This document shows, piece after piece, positions 50,482 through 60,294 of a DNA stretch of 64,000 bases. The notes under the pieces were generated by a model, which saw only the letters and a program-made list of their open reading frames with translations, had not been told where the DNA came from and did no database searches. A program made the position numbers and the translations under genes. This DNA is from CAVPDG01 sp963702535 (GTDB taxonomy: Bacteria > Chloroflexota > Anaerolineae > Anaerolineales > UBA4823), in assembly GCA_963702535.1 (NCBI GenBank), contig CAVPDG010000012.1, positions 73,184 through 137,183 of the forward strand, in the 5' to 3' direction. The number at the start of each line of letters is the position of its first letter. The stretch's first letter is position 1.

Positions 50482-51696
50482 ATGTCAACTTTTCGAATGC
50501 TCAAGGCTTGCTTGTTCTTATCGGTTGTTTGGGCAACAGTTTCGGTGGCATGTATTATGGGCGGCGCTCAAAATCCTGCTCTGCCAGCCTCGACTGTCCA
50601 ACCAGCCCCGGTCGAACCCACAAACACAACGCTACCAACCGCTGTGCTCGAAAACACGGCAACCCCCACACCCACCGAACTACCTCCAATCACTGAAACC
50701 CTTGTTTCCGCGAATACGCCAGTATCCACGAATACTCCCGTCGCATCTCCCCCGGGAATGAGCCGGAGTAATCCATTCCCAGCTAACGAGCTAGCTTCGC
50801 TGCCGAACTGGGATGTGCAAGTCCTTGAGGTCATCCGCGGTGAAGAAGCCTGGAAAGCGATACAGTCAGCCAATTACGATAATATTGCGGCTTACGAAGG
50901 GATGGAATATCTGCTCATCAAGCTGTATGTCAAGAGCACCTATGCCGATAGCGAAGAACACAATATTAATTTGTGTAATTTTAGTGCTGCCGGTGATCGC
51001 CTGAACCTATATAGCTGCGGCTCAGCCCCGGTCATTGGTCCAAAGCCTCAGCTTGATTTTGACCTTGTTCGCGGGGAAGAAGCTGAGGCATGGGCTCAAT
51101 TTATGGTTGCTCAGGGCGAAGGGAACATGATCCTGGTTTTCGATGAAGCGATGAATTTTGATGGAGGATCGGAGTGGTTTATCGCCCTCGATGAAGGCGC
51201 CTCAACCAGCGTATCCCCTGACCTGGCAGAGATAAAACCGAATGACTCGGGAACGGACCGGAGTAACCCAGCTCCTATGAACGAAAAGGTAATCACAGAA
51301 GATTGGGAAGTCACCGTTTTGGAGGTTGTCCGTGGGGATGAAGCCTGGCGCATGGCAAACGAAGCGAGCTCCAATAATGAGCCTCCTGCGAGTGGTATGG
51401 AATATATTGCCGTCAATTCTCGGGTGCGATCCATCCATTCTGAAGATGATCCCCTGCTTGTATTCGGAAATGGGGGTTTATATGCTACCACGGGAAGTGA
51501 AAATGTCATCTATGACAATTTGGCTGTCATGTATCTGCCCGATCCAGCCCTTGCCTGTTTTGTCTATCCGGGTGGAGAATGCGAAGGTTGGTCAATCCTT
51601 GAAGTTGGCGTGGGTGAAACAGAAGTCATGTTAATTTTCCAGCCCATGCTCAATTCCAATGAACTGAATAAACGGTATATCTCACTGGAAGAGTAA
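50482..51696 (+). CDS. Lipoprotein with two DUF4352-like (telokin-type) domains
   Basis: 404 residues. Signal peptide with lipobox-like VSVAC (Cys at about residue 24), then 70 residues rich in Thr, Pro and Asn. Two homologous domains follow: WDVQVLEVIRGEEAWKAIQ with GMEYLLIKLYVKS, and WEVTVLEVVRGDEAWRMANE with GMEYIAVNSRVRS. Each ends with a strand ending in ILVFD or LIFQP. Such domains are usually extracellular and of unknown ligand. Internal duplication is clear; function is not. Confidence 0.75.
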   Translation: MSTFRMLKACLFLSVVWATVSVACIMGGAQNPALPASTVQPAPVEPTNTTLPTAVLENTATPTPTELPPITETLVSANTPVSTNTPVASPPGMSRSNPFPANELASLPNWDVQVLEVIRGEEAWKAIQSANYDNIAAYEGMEYLLIKLYVKSTYADSEEHNINLCNFSAAGDRLNLYSCGSAPVIGPKPQLDFDLVRGEEAEAWAQFMVAQGEGNMILVFDEAMNFDGGSEWFIALDEGASTSVSPDLAEIKPNDSGTDRSNPAPMNEKVITEDWEVTVLEVVRGDEAWRMANEASSNNEPPASGMEYIAVNSRVRSIHSEDDPLLVFGNGGLYATTGSENVIYDNLAVMYLPDPALACFVYPGGECEGWSILEVGVGETEVMLIFQPMLNSNELNKRYISLEE

Positions 51697-51812
51697 GATT
51701 AATTGAATCCCTGGAGTTGATTATGCTGCTATTGGGCGCAGGTCAGGATTGCCTGGATGCCACTAACGCTCAAATTGGTAATATCAGTAAAGGATAACCG
51801 GACTCATGTGAG

Positions 51813-52679
51813 CTATTCGTCAAAAAGGAAGGTAGCCTCGCCATAGAAGCGCACTTCTTTAGTAGAGAGCTTATGAGCCAGCCATTGGCTCAGGCGTTTG
51901 TTTTTCTCTTCCAGGCTATCAGACGATCTCAACTCGCTCAAAGGATAGTTAATCCGTAACGCCCGGCCTTGGATAAGATGGCGTGTCAAGCCGGCGGGCA
52001 GCAGCTCGCCTTCTCCAGCCAGCTCGAGCACCTCCGAGGTATCAAATTGGGGGAAGATAACCAGCCCGGCGATATCGGGATAGAGTGTCCTGACTTCCTC
52101 CAATTCTTCGGTCATCACCCGGTGTAAGCGGCAGCGGTCTTTATAGGTATCAACCAGCGCATTCAGTAGCCGATTCTGTTCGTGCACAACGCGCTTCGGC
52201 TTCTCTGAGCGAACGGCGAAAACCTCCCCATCGGAGCGGATGACATACATGAGGTACTCGCGCCACGCCAGCCCGGCGCGGGCGCGCATGCGATCGGTGA
52301 GGATCAAGTCCACGCCTTCCAGGTTGGTTAGCTCTGCTGTCAGGCTGCGCGGATCCATGCACTCGATGACATGGTGCCAGGTGGTGAGCGTGACCTGGGG
52401 CTCTTCATACGGCACCACCTGCGCCAAAATATGCGGATACTGCAAAGCTTGTAGCGCCGCCAAGCGGTTGGCGCCATCCAAGACAACAAAGCGACCGAGA
52501 TCGTCACCCAACGGGGTGACCACGGGCGGGTTTTTGAGCAGACCCTCCGCCTCCAGCCGCCGGGCAAGCGGCTCGGTGCGCTGCAGATCGTTGTACTCGT
52601 GCTCCACCAGCAAATCGACCGGCAGGATGCGTAAATCGGGGGTCAACGTGCTGTCGGATGGATGAACCTGGATGCTCAT
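51813..52679 (-). CDS. ParB/Srx-fold protein, SbnI/SerK-like
   Basis: 288 residues. LRILPVDLLVEHEYNDLQRTEPLARRLEAEGLLKNPPVVTPL and FVVLDGANRLAALQALQYPHILAQVV form a ParB-like N-terminal fold with the D-G-x-x-R motif. In SbnI and archaeal SerK this fold is a free serine kinase giving O-phosphoserine; others in the ParB superfamily are DNA-binding or CTPases. The C-terminal 150 residues have no HTH that I recognise. With serC close by, a phosphoserine role is attractive but unproved. Confidence 0.6.
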   Translation of the reverse strand: MSIQVHPSDSTLTPDLRILPVDLLVEHEYNDLQRTEPLARRLEAEGLLKNPPVVTPLGDDLGRFVVLDGANRLAALQALQYPHILAQVVPYEEPQVTLTTWHHVIECMDPRSLTAELTNLEGVDLILTDRMRARAGLAWREYLMYVIRSDGEVFAVRSEKPKRVVHEQNRLLNALVDTYKDRCRLHRVMTEELEEVRTLYPDIAGLVIFPQFDTSEVLELAGEGELLPAGLTRHLIQGRALRINYPLSELRSSDSLEEKNKRLSQWLAHKLSTKEVRFYGEATFLFDE

Positions 52680-52982
52680 CTTACCACCTCAACTCACCAT
52701 AATTGGATATCTATCAAGACAAGCTCATTCGCCTGCCCTTGATCACTGGTAACCCGTGTAATTTTACCCTTGTTATCGAATCAGCAAGGCAGTTTTTTGG
52801 GGTAGAACAGAGCGTACCTATCCACGGGCAAAAAAGCACCGCTAACATTTTCCAAATGCTGTCTTCATAATTTCATAACAAGTCCATGTTATGCTCAACA
52901 ATGGAAAAACAGGACTGGTGCAAGCTCACAGCACTGAAATGTGGCGAAGCAGCCAAATCCTATCCTTGACCGCTGACCGGAG
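52680..52982. other. Intergenic region upstream of the zinc-ribbon protein
   Basis: 303 bases with no gene. One small inverted repeat, CATAAC (52874-52879) with GTTATG (52888-52893), could be an operator; no convincing promoter boxes were found. Confidence 0.3.
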
Positions 52983-52988
52983 GTGAAT

Positions 52989-53471
52989 ATGAGTAAGACA
53001 TGGAAATGGCTCATCGGAATATTCATCGGTCTGCTCCTGGTGTGCGTGATCGCCGGGCTGGCTTTCATGGTTTTCGGCTCCTTGAGAGGAACCGGCTGGA
53101 TGATGGGCGCCCAACTGCCACACGCTTGGGACGGGGGGCGGCTGAACCCCAGGAATGATATCCCTTGGAACCTTGTGCCAATGCGCCCCAACCTCTGGAT
53201 GCACGGTTTTATGCCGTTCGGCGGGCTTCTACGCGTCCTGTTCTGCCTGGGATTCCTGGCGCTGCTCGGACTGGGTGTGGCTGCGCTGGTTGCAGCCTTC
53301 ACGCAATCCCGGAAGCCTGCAACGGCAACAGCTTCACCAGTCCATCCGGTCAACGAACCCGACCGAGTGACAACCCCGGCCCGCGCCTGCCCGAATTGCC
53401 AGCACGAAGTTAATCCCGATTGGAGCCACTGTCCGTACTGCGGGAGCGCGCTCACGCCGCCAGAACAATAA
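52989..53471 (+). CDS. Small membrane protein with C-terminal zinc ribbon
   Basis: About 160 residues: helix 1 LIGIFIGLLLVCVIAGLAFMVF, helix 2 LLRVLFCLGFLALLGLGVAALVAAF, a Pro/Thr linker and a zinc ribbon CPNC-x11-CPYC at the end (ACPNCQHEVNPDWSHCPYCGS). The ATG at 52989 has GGAGG 5 bases upstream. Function unknown. Confidence 0.75.
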   Translation: MSKTWKWLIGIFIGLLLVCVIAGLAFMVFGSLRGTGWMMGAQLPHAWDGGRLNPRNDIPWNLVPMRPNLWMHGFMPFGGLLRVLFCLGFLALLGLGVAALVAAFTQSRKPATATASPVHPVNEPDRVTTPARACPNCQHEVNPDWSHCPYCGSALTPPEQ

Positions 53472-53496
53472 CCTGGTCAACCTACTCACAGAAGAA

Positions 53497-53532
53497 TGGG
53501 ATGAGAGACGAGCAAGGCCGTCTCTCATCCCA
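53497..53532. terminator. 14-bp perfect inverted repeat
   Basis: TGGGATGAGAGACG (53497-53510) and CGTCTCTCATCCCA (53519-53532), loop AGCAAGGC. No T run follows, so its role as a terminator is uncertain. Downstream, a TATAAT at 53,677-53,682 may be the -10 box of the DHH gene; no good -35 is seen. Confidence 0.5.
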
Positions 53533-53784
53533 TGATTTCGAGGCTGCTTCTCCTCAGCGCCAGCGATTCTAAAGGCAATGGACGGGCCGGCGTCCAATCC
53601 GCAGGCGAAGAGAACCCATTGTACTTTTCCCAAACTGCTTCTTGTGAAAAAAAATCCAATACACAACCAAGTGGATTATAATCACACCCGACCCATCGTC
53701 AAATTGTGCCAATGGGTGGCGCCAATGCTCTTGTGAACTTCAGGGCAGGCTGCCTCCCAATGCTTTGAATGGGGAAGGAGAACT

Positions 53785-54997
53785 ATGCAAAAAAACCTAA
53801 TTAACGCCATGGAACAGGCGATTGCCGAGGTCAGACGCTGGCCTGATAAGAACGTCCAGGTGTTTCACCACAACGATGCGGACGGGATCACATCCGGCGC
53901 CATCCTGACACGCGCCTTTGAACGGGAAGGTTATAAAGTCCGGCGGTCCTGCCTCGAAAAGCCCTATCCGGCGGTGCTGAGAAAGGTCTTCGAGCAAGAG
54001 GGTCGCTTGATCGTCTTTGCCGATTTTGCGGGGCGGATCGCGCCGCTGATTTCCGAGCTAAACAGGGGAAGGAATCTGACGCTGATCCTGGACCATCATG
54101 TAGCTGAAGCCGCTACCGATCCGATGGTTCACAATCTTGACCCCGATCTCTTTGGGTTGAAAGGCGACCGCGATATATCCGGGTCGACAACGTGCTATCT
54201 CTTTGCAGTAACCATGGATGCTGCCAACCACGACCTTGCCCAGGTTGCAGCGATCGGGGCGGTGGCAGACGGCTTTTTTGTCAACGGCGAGCTGGTGAGC
54301 CAGAACCGGGAAGCAGCGCTGGAAGCCGTGCAACAAGGCAAGATGCAGATCAGGAAAGCTGAAACCGGCGAAGAGTACCTATTTAATAGGTCCAAAAGGG
54401 GTCCTCCCGGTGCTAGAATTTGGCGATTACCTGGATTTATTAGGGGGGGTGGGCTATTACCAGAATGGACCGGATATGGGTGTAAAGACCTGCCTTGAAG
54501 GGGTTTCTCCCGAGTTGGACCAGATGGTGGAGGAGCTGAAGGCGATCAGGACCAAGAAGTTCGACGAAGAGATCGCCAGGCTGAAGGCGGGCGCTTTGAT
54601 AAAGACCCCGCATATCCAGTGGTTCCACGTCGGGAGGCGACTGATGCCGATGGGCGTGAAAATGATCGGGGCATTGTGCGATGCGATTAAAGACACAAAC
54701 CTGATCGATCCCTTGAAGTATCTTGCGGGTTTCCAGGTCATTCCCGACGAGATCCCGGGATTTGGAACGATCGCCTTCAACGAGGTGAAGATTTCGATGC
54801 GGGTTTCTCCATACATGGAAGGGGAGATCCGGGCAGGGAGAGCGTTGGGTCTTAACACCTTCCTTCCTGAAGCAACTGGCAGGCTGGGTGGGTTCTCGGA
54901 TGCCTGCCATACCCTGACGGCTGCCACCACGGTAGCCATTGGCAAAGAAGAAAAACTGATCGAAGAAATGGAAAAAATTCTACAAGGAGAATCGTAA
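53785..54997 (+). CDS. DHH-family phosphoesterase (one frame break)
   Basis: FHHNDADGITSGAILTRAFE and LTLILDHHVAEAATDPMVHNLDPD carry the DHH motifs (D-A-D and D-H-H) of RecJ-like phosphoesterases. The frame changes at about 54,405 and continues GVLPVLEFGDYLDLLGGVGYYQNG. The C-terminal half has NEVKISMRVSPYME and TGRLGGFSDACHT, the last like the G-G-x-x-x-A-x-G nucleotide-binding region of DHHA1 domains. Total about 404 residues. Such proteins cut nucleic acids or dinucleotides; the substrate is unknown. RBS GGAAGGAG. The stop TAA shares its last base with the kinase ATG (TAATG), so the two are coupled. Confidence 0.75.
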
Positions 54998-55932
54998 TGG
55001 CTAGTGGAACCGGTTTTGGAAAGACGATCCTGATTGGGGATCAGTTCGTTCTAGATGAAGTACCGGCGATCGTTTCGGCAATCTCGTACGAGACGGTGAC
55101 AATCGTCGAAAGGATTGACGGCGAGGGGTGGGTGCTGGAAGACAATCGCATCGAGGTTCCGGGATACAAGGAAAAGAAGAAGGGACAGCAAGTGGGCTCG
55201 ATCAACCGGGTTCTCGAGGTAATGAACATCGATGTCAAGAAGAATCCGATCAAGATTACAGTCGGGGGTGACTTGCTGGCAGGGAGTGGCGTGGGCGCCA
55301 GCGCGGCGAGCTGTGTTTCGCTGGCGCGGGCGTTGAACGAAGAATTCAAACTGGGTTACTCGATCGAGGAGATCAACCGCGTAGCCTGGCAGGGTGAGTT
55401 TCCTTACCATGGTGTTGCCAGCGGGGTGGATAATACTGCATCCACCTATGGCGGGCTCCTGCGCTTCTGGCTGAAGAACGGGCAGCAAAATTTCGAACAT
55501 ATCAAAACTCCCAAGGCTTTCGAGATCGTGCTTTGCAACAGCGGCATTACCGCCAACACGGCAGCACTGGATGAATTCATCGAGAAGCAGAAGAAGGAAA
55601 ATCCCGACCTCTTCGGATCGCGCCTCAAGGAGATTGTTTCCCAAGGCATTGACATGAAAGCGGCTCTTGAAGCCGGTGATCTGGAAAAGGTTGGACAGAT
55701 CATGACGGAAAACCACAAACTACTGATCGATATGGAGATGTCCCACGAGATCCTCGATCACCTCTGCAATCTTGCCCGCGAGCATGGCGCCCTGGGAGCT
55801 AAGGTAACTGGCGGCGGTAGGGGAGGCTACATGGTTGCCCTGACACCGGGGAAAGAGCTGCAGGATAAGATCGCAAATGTTTTCCAAAAGGAAGGCTATA
55901 AGCTGATCATCAAAGCTACGATCGGCGGGTGA
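54997..55932 (+). CDS. GHMP kinase, mevalonate-kinase-like
   Basis: 311 residues. The phosphate-binding loop is GDLLAGSGVGASAASCVSLARAL (P-x-x-x-G-x-G-A-S-A type), the substrate block PYHGVASGVDNTASTYGGLLRFW is as in archaeal-type mevalonate kinases, and the third motif is KVTGGGRGGYMVAL. It is likely a small-molecule kinase of isoprenoid type, but no other mevalonate gene is near. Codon use is richer in AAG/GAA than the neighbours, with lower GC, as in the DHH gene; this may mark a two-gene transfer. Frame intact; a terminator follows. Confidence 0.75.
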   Translation: MASGTGFGKTILIGDQFVLDEVPAIVSAISYETVTIVERIDGEGWVLEDNRIEVPGYKEKKKGQQVGSINRVLEVMNIDVKKNPIKITVGGDLLAGSGVGASAASCVSLARALNEEFKLGYSIEEINRVAWQGEFPYHGVASGVDNTASTYGGLLRFWLKNGQQNFEHIKTPKAFEIVLCNSGITANTAALDEFIEKQKKENPDLFGSRLKEIVSQGIDMKAALEAGDLEKVGQIMTENHKLLIDMEMSHEILDHLCNLAREHGALGAKVTGGGRGGYMVALTPGKELQDKIANVFQKEGYKLIIKATIGG

Positions 55933-55973
55933 TGCGCTAAGAGAATCTCCGCTGGGATTGCCGCTTTAGCAAG

Positions 55974-56008
55974 AACCGCCTCCGGGATTGCCGGAGGCGG
56001 TTTGTGTT
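55974..56008 (+). terminator. Intrinsic terminator after the GHMP kinase
   Basis: AACCGCCTCCGG (55974-55985) pairs perfectly with CCGGAGGCGGTT (55991-56002), loop GATTG, followed by TGTGTT. Confidence 0.8.
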
Positions 56009-56063
56009 AGTTATCAATGGGCTGCGTTCTCGGAGAAACCTTCACTTGGTAGGGGTGTTCGAG

Positions 56064-56105
56064 TGGGCGGAACAGGACTCGAACCTGCGACATCCTCTGT
56101 GTAAG
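56064..56105 (-). other. 3' half of tRNA-Val(TAC): probable integration site scar
   Basis: On the minus strand the sequence begins CTTACAC (anticodon loop, anticodon TAC), then AGAGG, GCAGG-TTCGAGT-CCTGT (T arm) and TCCGCCC-A (acceptor strand and discriminator), with no encoded CCA. Upstream of the loop the expected stem CCTCT is absent (AGTGG is found) and there is no D arm, so the tRNA is not functional. A break exactly in the anticodon loop is typical of tyrosine-integrase attachment sites. The chromosome would be to the left and the inserted DNA to the right. Confidence 0.75.
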
Positions 56106-56137
56106 CCACTCTTGGGGGCTGTCTACTAGTGTCCACC

Positions 56138-56182
56138 CCCTATATATGGGATAGGGAGTCTGTATAATAGCCATATATAGGG
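56138..56182. repeat. 12-bp inverted repeat next to the tRNA fragment
   Basis: CCCTATATATGG (56138-56149) and CCATATATAGGG (56171-56182) with a 21-base spacer that contains TATAAT (56163-56168). It may be a regulatory site or an arm site of the integrated element. The stretch 56,110-56,352 has no clear gene. Confidence 0.5.
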
Positions 56183-56352
56183 TTACGAGCTCCATTTTTT
56201 CGATAATTTCCATGCCGTCCATGCCAACTGCACCAAAACTGCACCAAGATTTCTTAACATTGGCAGGCATGAAGAAGGAAAGGCAACTCACCCATCTCTG
56301 CGGAGTGACTCCGGTAATAAGTGCAATCCAGATCACTTTGAGGCGGATGACG

Positions 56353-57067
56353 CTATCCTTGAAGCTTATGGATTTCCAATACGTGCAACGTTCGCTCCAA
56401 TGCGCTATCCATATGGCGCTGGATGCTTTGCACTGCTTGTAGGATATTTCCGCCTGTGATATTGTCTACAAGCTCTTTGTGCAATTCGAGAGGCTCATCC
56501 CAATCCAGATATTCGGCATTGCTGGCTACAAACATGAAGATCGGACCGGACATTGAGTTCAAGTAAAATTCAAGATGTCCATTGCCTGAAAGTGTGCCAG
56601 ATCAATCGGTGGGTCTCAACGTCGCTTTTTGAAAAAGCCAGCCAGTCTCTTCTGGCTTGAGCATTTTTCATATCCTTCGAGGATATGCTGTAATTTCGCT
56701 ACCTGTTCCCAACTCCGATATTCTGCGTAGCAAGCTCAACCGCCAGTTTTTCAAGTGCATTTCGTACCTGATACAGCTCGCGGATATCACGTTCCGACAA
56801 TTCGATGACATACCTGCCGTTGCGGTTTATTGACAACCAGAGCCTTCCCTTCTCCAACTGGAGCAGGGCATCGCGGACCGGAGCGCGGCTAACCCCTAAA
56901 TAGTCAGCGATCTCCCGCTCTATCAGCTTGGTGCCCGGCGGAAAACGTCCGCTGATGATCATATCCCTCAGAAGATCATTGACCTGATCTTTCAGGAATA
57001 CACGACCAAGACCTCTGCGGGTCTCCCATCCGGTGAGGGCTGATTGAATAGCCGTTGGTTCAGTCAT
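56353..57067 (-). CDS. GntR-family regulator, FCD type (about three frame breaks)
   Basis: The N-terminal winged helix is clear: VFLKDQVNDLLRDMIISGRFPPGTKLIEREIADYLGVSRAPVRDALLQLEKGRLW. The FCD effector domain follows through changed frames: ELYQVRNALEKLAVELA, then VAKLQHILEGYEK, then DVETHRLIWHT, then LSGNGHLEFYLNSMSGPIFM and LHKELVDNITGGNILQAVQSIQRHM (56,353-56,562). Because every family block is present in order, I read it as a complete gene with base errors. Effectors are usually small organic or sugar acids, which suits the adjacent genes. Probably binds the repeats at 61,476-61,519. Confidence 0.75.
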
Positions 57068-57109
57068 ATTCGTGATCCTTTCAATTGCTATAATACGATG
57101 CATGACTGA

Positions 57110-58345
57110 GTTTTTACCGATTGGATATGTTCCGTATTGCCGAGCAGCGTTTAACGCTCGTACCTAGGTTGTCAATAGGAACATCCATCAGCACGGTATT
57201 GGAGGTGCTAAAACATCAACCTCCCCCAGGAGCGATTTCTTCCATTAGTAATTTTACTTAAGCTTCAATCTCGGCGGCGGAACCACGTGCTGAGATAATA
57301 GCAATCGCGGTTTCCCAGCAAGGTAAAACGGTCTGCCGTACTGGCGCTTGAGATTACAAAAATCTGCCATGTTTGCAGCAGGCTCGATTGAATGTAAGCC
57401 ATCAATTCCAACCTCGTCAACTAATACAGCGATATGCTTACGGATATCGCCATGCGATTGTGCTTAATGTCTTTTAGGCCGCACCGGTGTGTCTCATCCA
57501 CGATCTGCGTAAGATAAGGAGCGACCAGTTCCCTCAGGTGCCGGGTGGAAAACATGGGACCATTTTAAACGCCCAGTCATTACCGCCTATGATGCCATCC
57601 ACGCCGATATCTGATTGTGCTCGCACCAGGGCGAGGATGCCCGGGGTTGTTACCTCCATATAGCGTGGACTAGCTCAGGCTCTAGAGCCATCGCCTGCAA
57701 AAATACCGCCAAGATGGGCAGTTGAGCCGGGATAACATACATCTCCCCATCCCAAGACGAAAATTTCTCCGGCGGCTGGGTGCTCCACTGCCTGCCGAAT
57801 ACCATCCAGGGCATCCTGGATCGGCTCGATGCTCAGGTCAAGCGGTTGGTCTTCCAATGTTTCAACATAGCGTGAGCTCCCGATGCCTCGTTGTTTTAAA
57901 AAATCATCCACATCGGCGAGTGTTTGCGTTTGTTCGTTGTACTTATGGATGGACCAAAAACCGCCCGATGGTTCACCTCCCCAGCAATCCGTGTCTATTT
58001 TCTTTATCGTGACATCGAGGAGGGCGTTGGCGACCAGTTCCCAGACCCAAACGGAGAAGGGTGTCAGGAAATCCGTTGGACGCACACGGACAAGATCAAA
58101 CTCATGATCGATAGAATTCCATCGTGTCGTTAACAATCCGCCGGATGATTTGCCTGCGCGCGTTCCGGACCGGAGGCGTTGGCTTCTAGGACATTTGCGA
58201 CTGTCTTTCCGCCTCCAACTGATAAAGCAAGCCATGTACCCGTCAGGCGCTTGCGATTTCATTATGAAATCCTAATTCCCATACAGGAACACGATCAGCT
58301 TCCTCGTGATTCCAAGCATAAGCGAACGTGTTCTTTACTGTTCAC
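57110..58345 (-). CDS. Uroporphyrinogen decarboxylase-family protein 2 (many frame breaks)
   Basis: Start GTG 58345 (NSKEHVRL then NHEEADRVPVWELGFHNEIAS, the UroD-family N-terminus). Blocks then come in changing frames: DTDCWGGEPSGGFWSIHKYN, SIEPIQDALDGIRQAVE, VTTPGILALVRAQSDIGVDGIIGGNDWAFK, HLRELVAPYLTQIVDETHRCGL, HIAVLVDEVGIDGLHSIEPAANM, and near the end AARQYGTYPIG. The exact stop cannot be fixed. It belongs to the broad UroD/MtaA/CmuA superfamily, many of which are corrinoid-linked methyltransferases rather than heme enzymes; a heme role is unlikely here. Lies 40 bases after the first UroD-like gene. Confidence 0.6.
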
Positions 58346-58384
58346 CGACAGCCCTTACAAATCCCGGAGATACAAGGTGGTGCG

Positions 58385-59486
58385 TTAAAGGTTGCCCCAA
58401 TAATCCTTCCAGTTTTGTGGTGTTGCGTTGATCTCAGCACGTGCATCAAAATAAGCTTGCAAGTTCTCCATAGGGAGGTCACGATGCAGGCCACCTCCGC
58501 TGGCGATGGCAAATCCGGGACACTCCCGAGAAGCTTGTTGAGCTCAATGACCATGTTGCGTACATCCTGCCGGCGTACCGAATCGCAAAATACTTGTGCT
58601 AATACCACCGATGAGATACATGCCGGGTCCGCCAAATGCTCGATGACCTTGCTCGATGGGTGTAGCCGGGGTTTCGAACATCAGCCCATCAACGCCGGCA
58701 TCTACCAGTTTGGGTAGAAACACGGATAAGTCTCCATCGCCGACAAATATGATTTTCTTACCCAGTTGCTTTGCGGTTTTCCAGATTTGTGGATAGTGCG
58801 GGAATATCCAATCGTCGTACCAGCGTGGACGGAAAACCGGTCCAATAGCGGAGGCAAGGTCATCATGGACAAAGACGAAAGGCGAAGAGGATGCTCTGGC
58901 GATTTGGGAAACGATTTCTGCGGATTTTTCTGCGCAAGGTATGAGGAAATGCTGGTGGAATTGCTCCGGGTGAGTGGAGGCTGCCTGCATAAACAGCTCC
59001 CATCCCAGGACCTCCACTGCCCACATGAATAATGTGGTGTACAACATCGGGTAATACAGGCCAACATCGCCAAGCGCAGACTCTCTGGTGCGGATATCAT
59101 CGGGGCTGCAGGAATGAGGCACGGGGGTAAGCAGCTCGTCGTAATCTATCGAAGCCATATCCAGCCGAAAGATCTCTTCAACGCTTGTGCAGGCGTAGGT
59201 ATGACGCACCACCGAATCAAAGACACCCAGGGAAGTATAGTGATATGGCAGCGTTGGCTGGCTCGGATTGCTCCACTTGTGGTTGGTTGGGGGGCGTTCG
59301 TAAAGGGAGGCGATTGACCAAATCGATACCCAAAACCTCATACGCGTGGAGGTATGCCTGAGGTGTGTTGAGGTAGACGTCCATACCGGAGACGAGCTCG
59401 ACCAATCCAGGGTGATTCAAGGTCTCTTTAGAGACGAGTTTGCCGGTTGGCACACCCTGCGCCCACGATAAAACGTCGTTTTTCAT
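58385..59486 (-). CDS. Uroporphyrinogen decarboxylase-family protein 1 (frame breaks)
   Basis: Start ATG 59486 (MKNDVLSWAQGVPTGKLVSK). After a shift near 59,270 the main frame gives YPMLYTTLFMWAVEVLGWELFMQAA, SPFVFVHDDLASAIGPVFRPRWYDDWIFPHY, IFVGDGDLSVFLPKLVDAGVDGLMFETPATP and GMYLIGGISTSILRFGTP, all typical of UroD-like TIM barrels. Two more shifts end it with GFAIASGGGLHRDLPMENLQAYFDARAE and WKDYWGNL at the TAA 58385-58387. Probably a methyltransferase-like or unknown enzyme of a catabolic operon; the two tandem UroD-like genes are paralogues. Confidence 0.7.
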
Positions 59487-59495
59487 CTGGTCATC

Positions 59496-60294
59496 TTACC
59501 GTTTATCCGGGATCATCGGGCGCTCGCTCCTAAGCAGCTTCAGGTCCTTTTTAAGAGCCTGTTGTAGCATCCATATATCAGAAGAGTAAAGGATGAAGTT
59601 CATGCCTCTCTCCATCCAGCCTGCCAGGCGGTTAGCATCAGGAGAGTGTAATCCCCAAAACACTCCCTTCCTTATACATGTTTCGAAGATCAACTGCAGC
59701 GCTTCTTCCACTTTCTCGTGGCTCGTCTCCCCCGGTAAATTGAAGGAGAGCGCTAAATCATCAATCCCAACCAGGACTTCGTCGATGCCGGGCTCAGATA
59801 ATAATATTTCCAGGTCCTCCACAGCCTGTTTACTTTCGATCTGGATAATGTTGAGGAGATATTCATTAGCCCATTGTACATATTCTCGAGAATCGATCTC
59901 GGCAAAGTTCACATGCGCCGCCAGCCGGCTGAAGCCACGTTCTCCTGCCGGCGGGTAGTGCATAAAAGCGGTTGATTGAGCGGACCTGCTCGACGTTTTC
60001 AATTCTGGGGCTGATGATCCCCTGGGCACCCATATCTAAGGCGAGCGAGTAAAGGTGGTAGCGCACTTCTCCCACCCGAACCAGTGGGGCAATCCCTGCC
60101 AGGCGTGCAGTCTGGATCAGATCAGCAACGGTTTCAACGTTGTATGGTCCATGTTCCATATCGATTACAATGAAATCCAGCCCATATTCAGCAAATAATT
60201 GCACAATGGCTGGTGTGCGCACCTGGACGATCATGCTCCCGATGACCGGCTGACCTGCCAGAAGCTTTTCCTTGATGGTTCGTAACTCATTCAT
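59496..60294 (-). CDS. HpcH/HpaI-family aldolase (one or two frame breaks)
   Basis: GSMIVQVRTPAIVQLFAEYGLDFIVIDMEHGPYN is the diagnostic start of 2-keto-3-deoxy-acid aldolases of the HpcH/HpaI group (metal/substrate motif D-x-E-H-G), followed by VRVGEVRYHLYSLALDMGAQGIISPRIE. The frame changes near 59,980 and again near 59,950 to continue YVQWANEYLLNIIQIESKQAVEDLEIL and VLVGIDDLALSFNLPGE. It cleaves a 2-keto-acid to pyruvate plus an aldehyde (for example from rhamnonate or related sugar acids). The ATG at 60294 overlaps the end of the dehydrogenase gene; UroD 1 begins 9 bases after its stop. Confidence 0.8.

Noticed and set aside
56064..56105. A functional tRNA gene
   Set aside because: D arm, 5' acceptor strand and the 5' half of the anticodon stem are missing.
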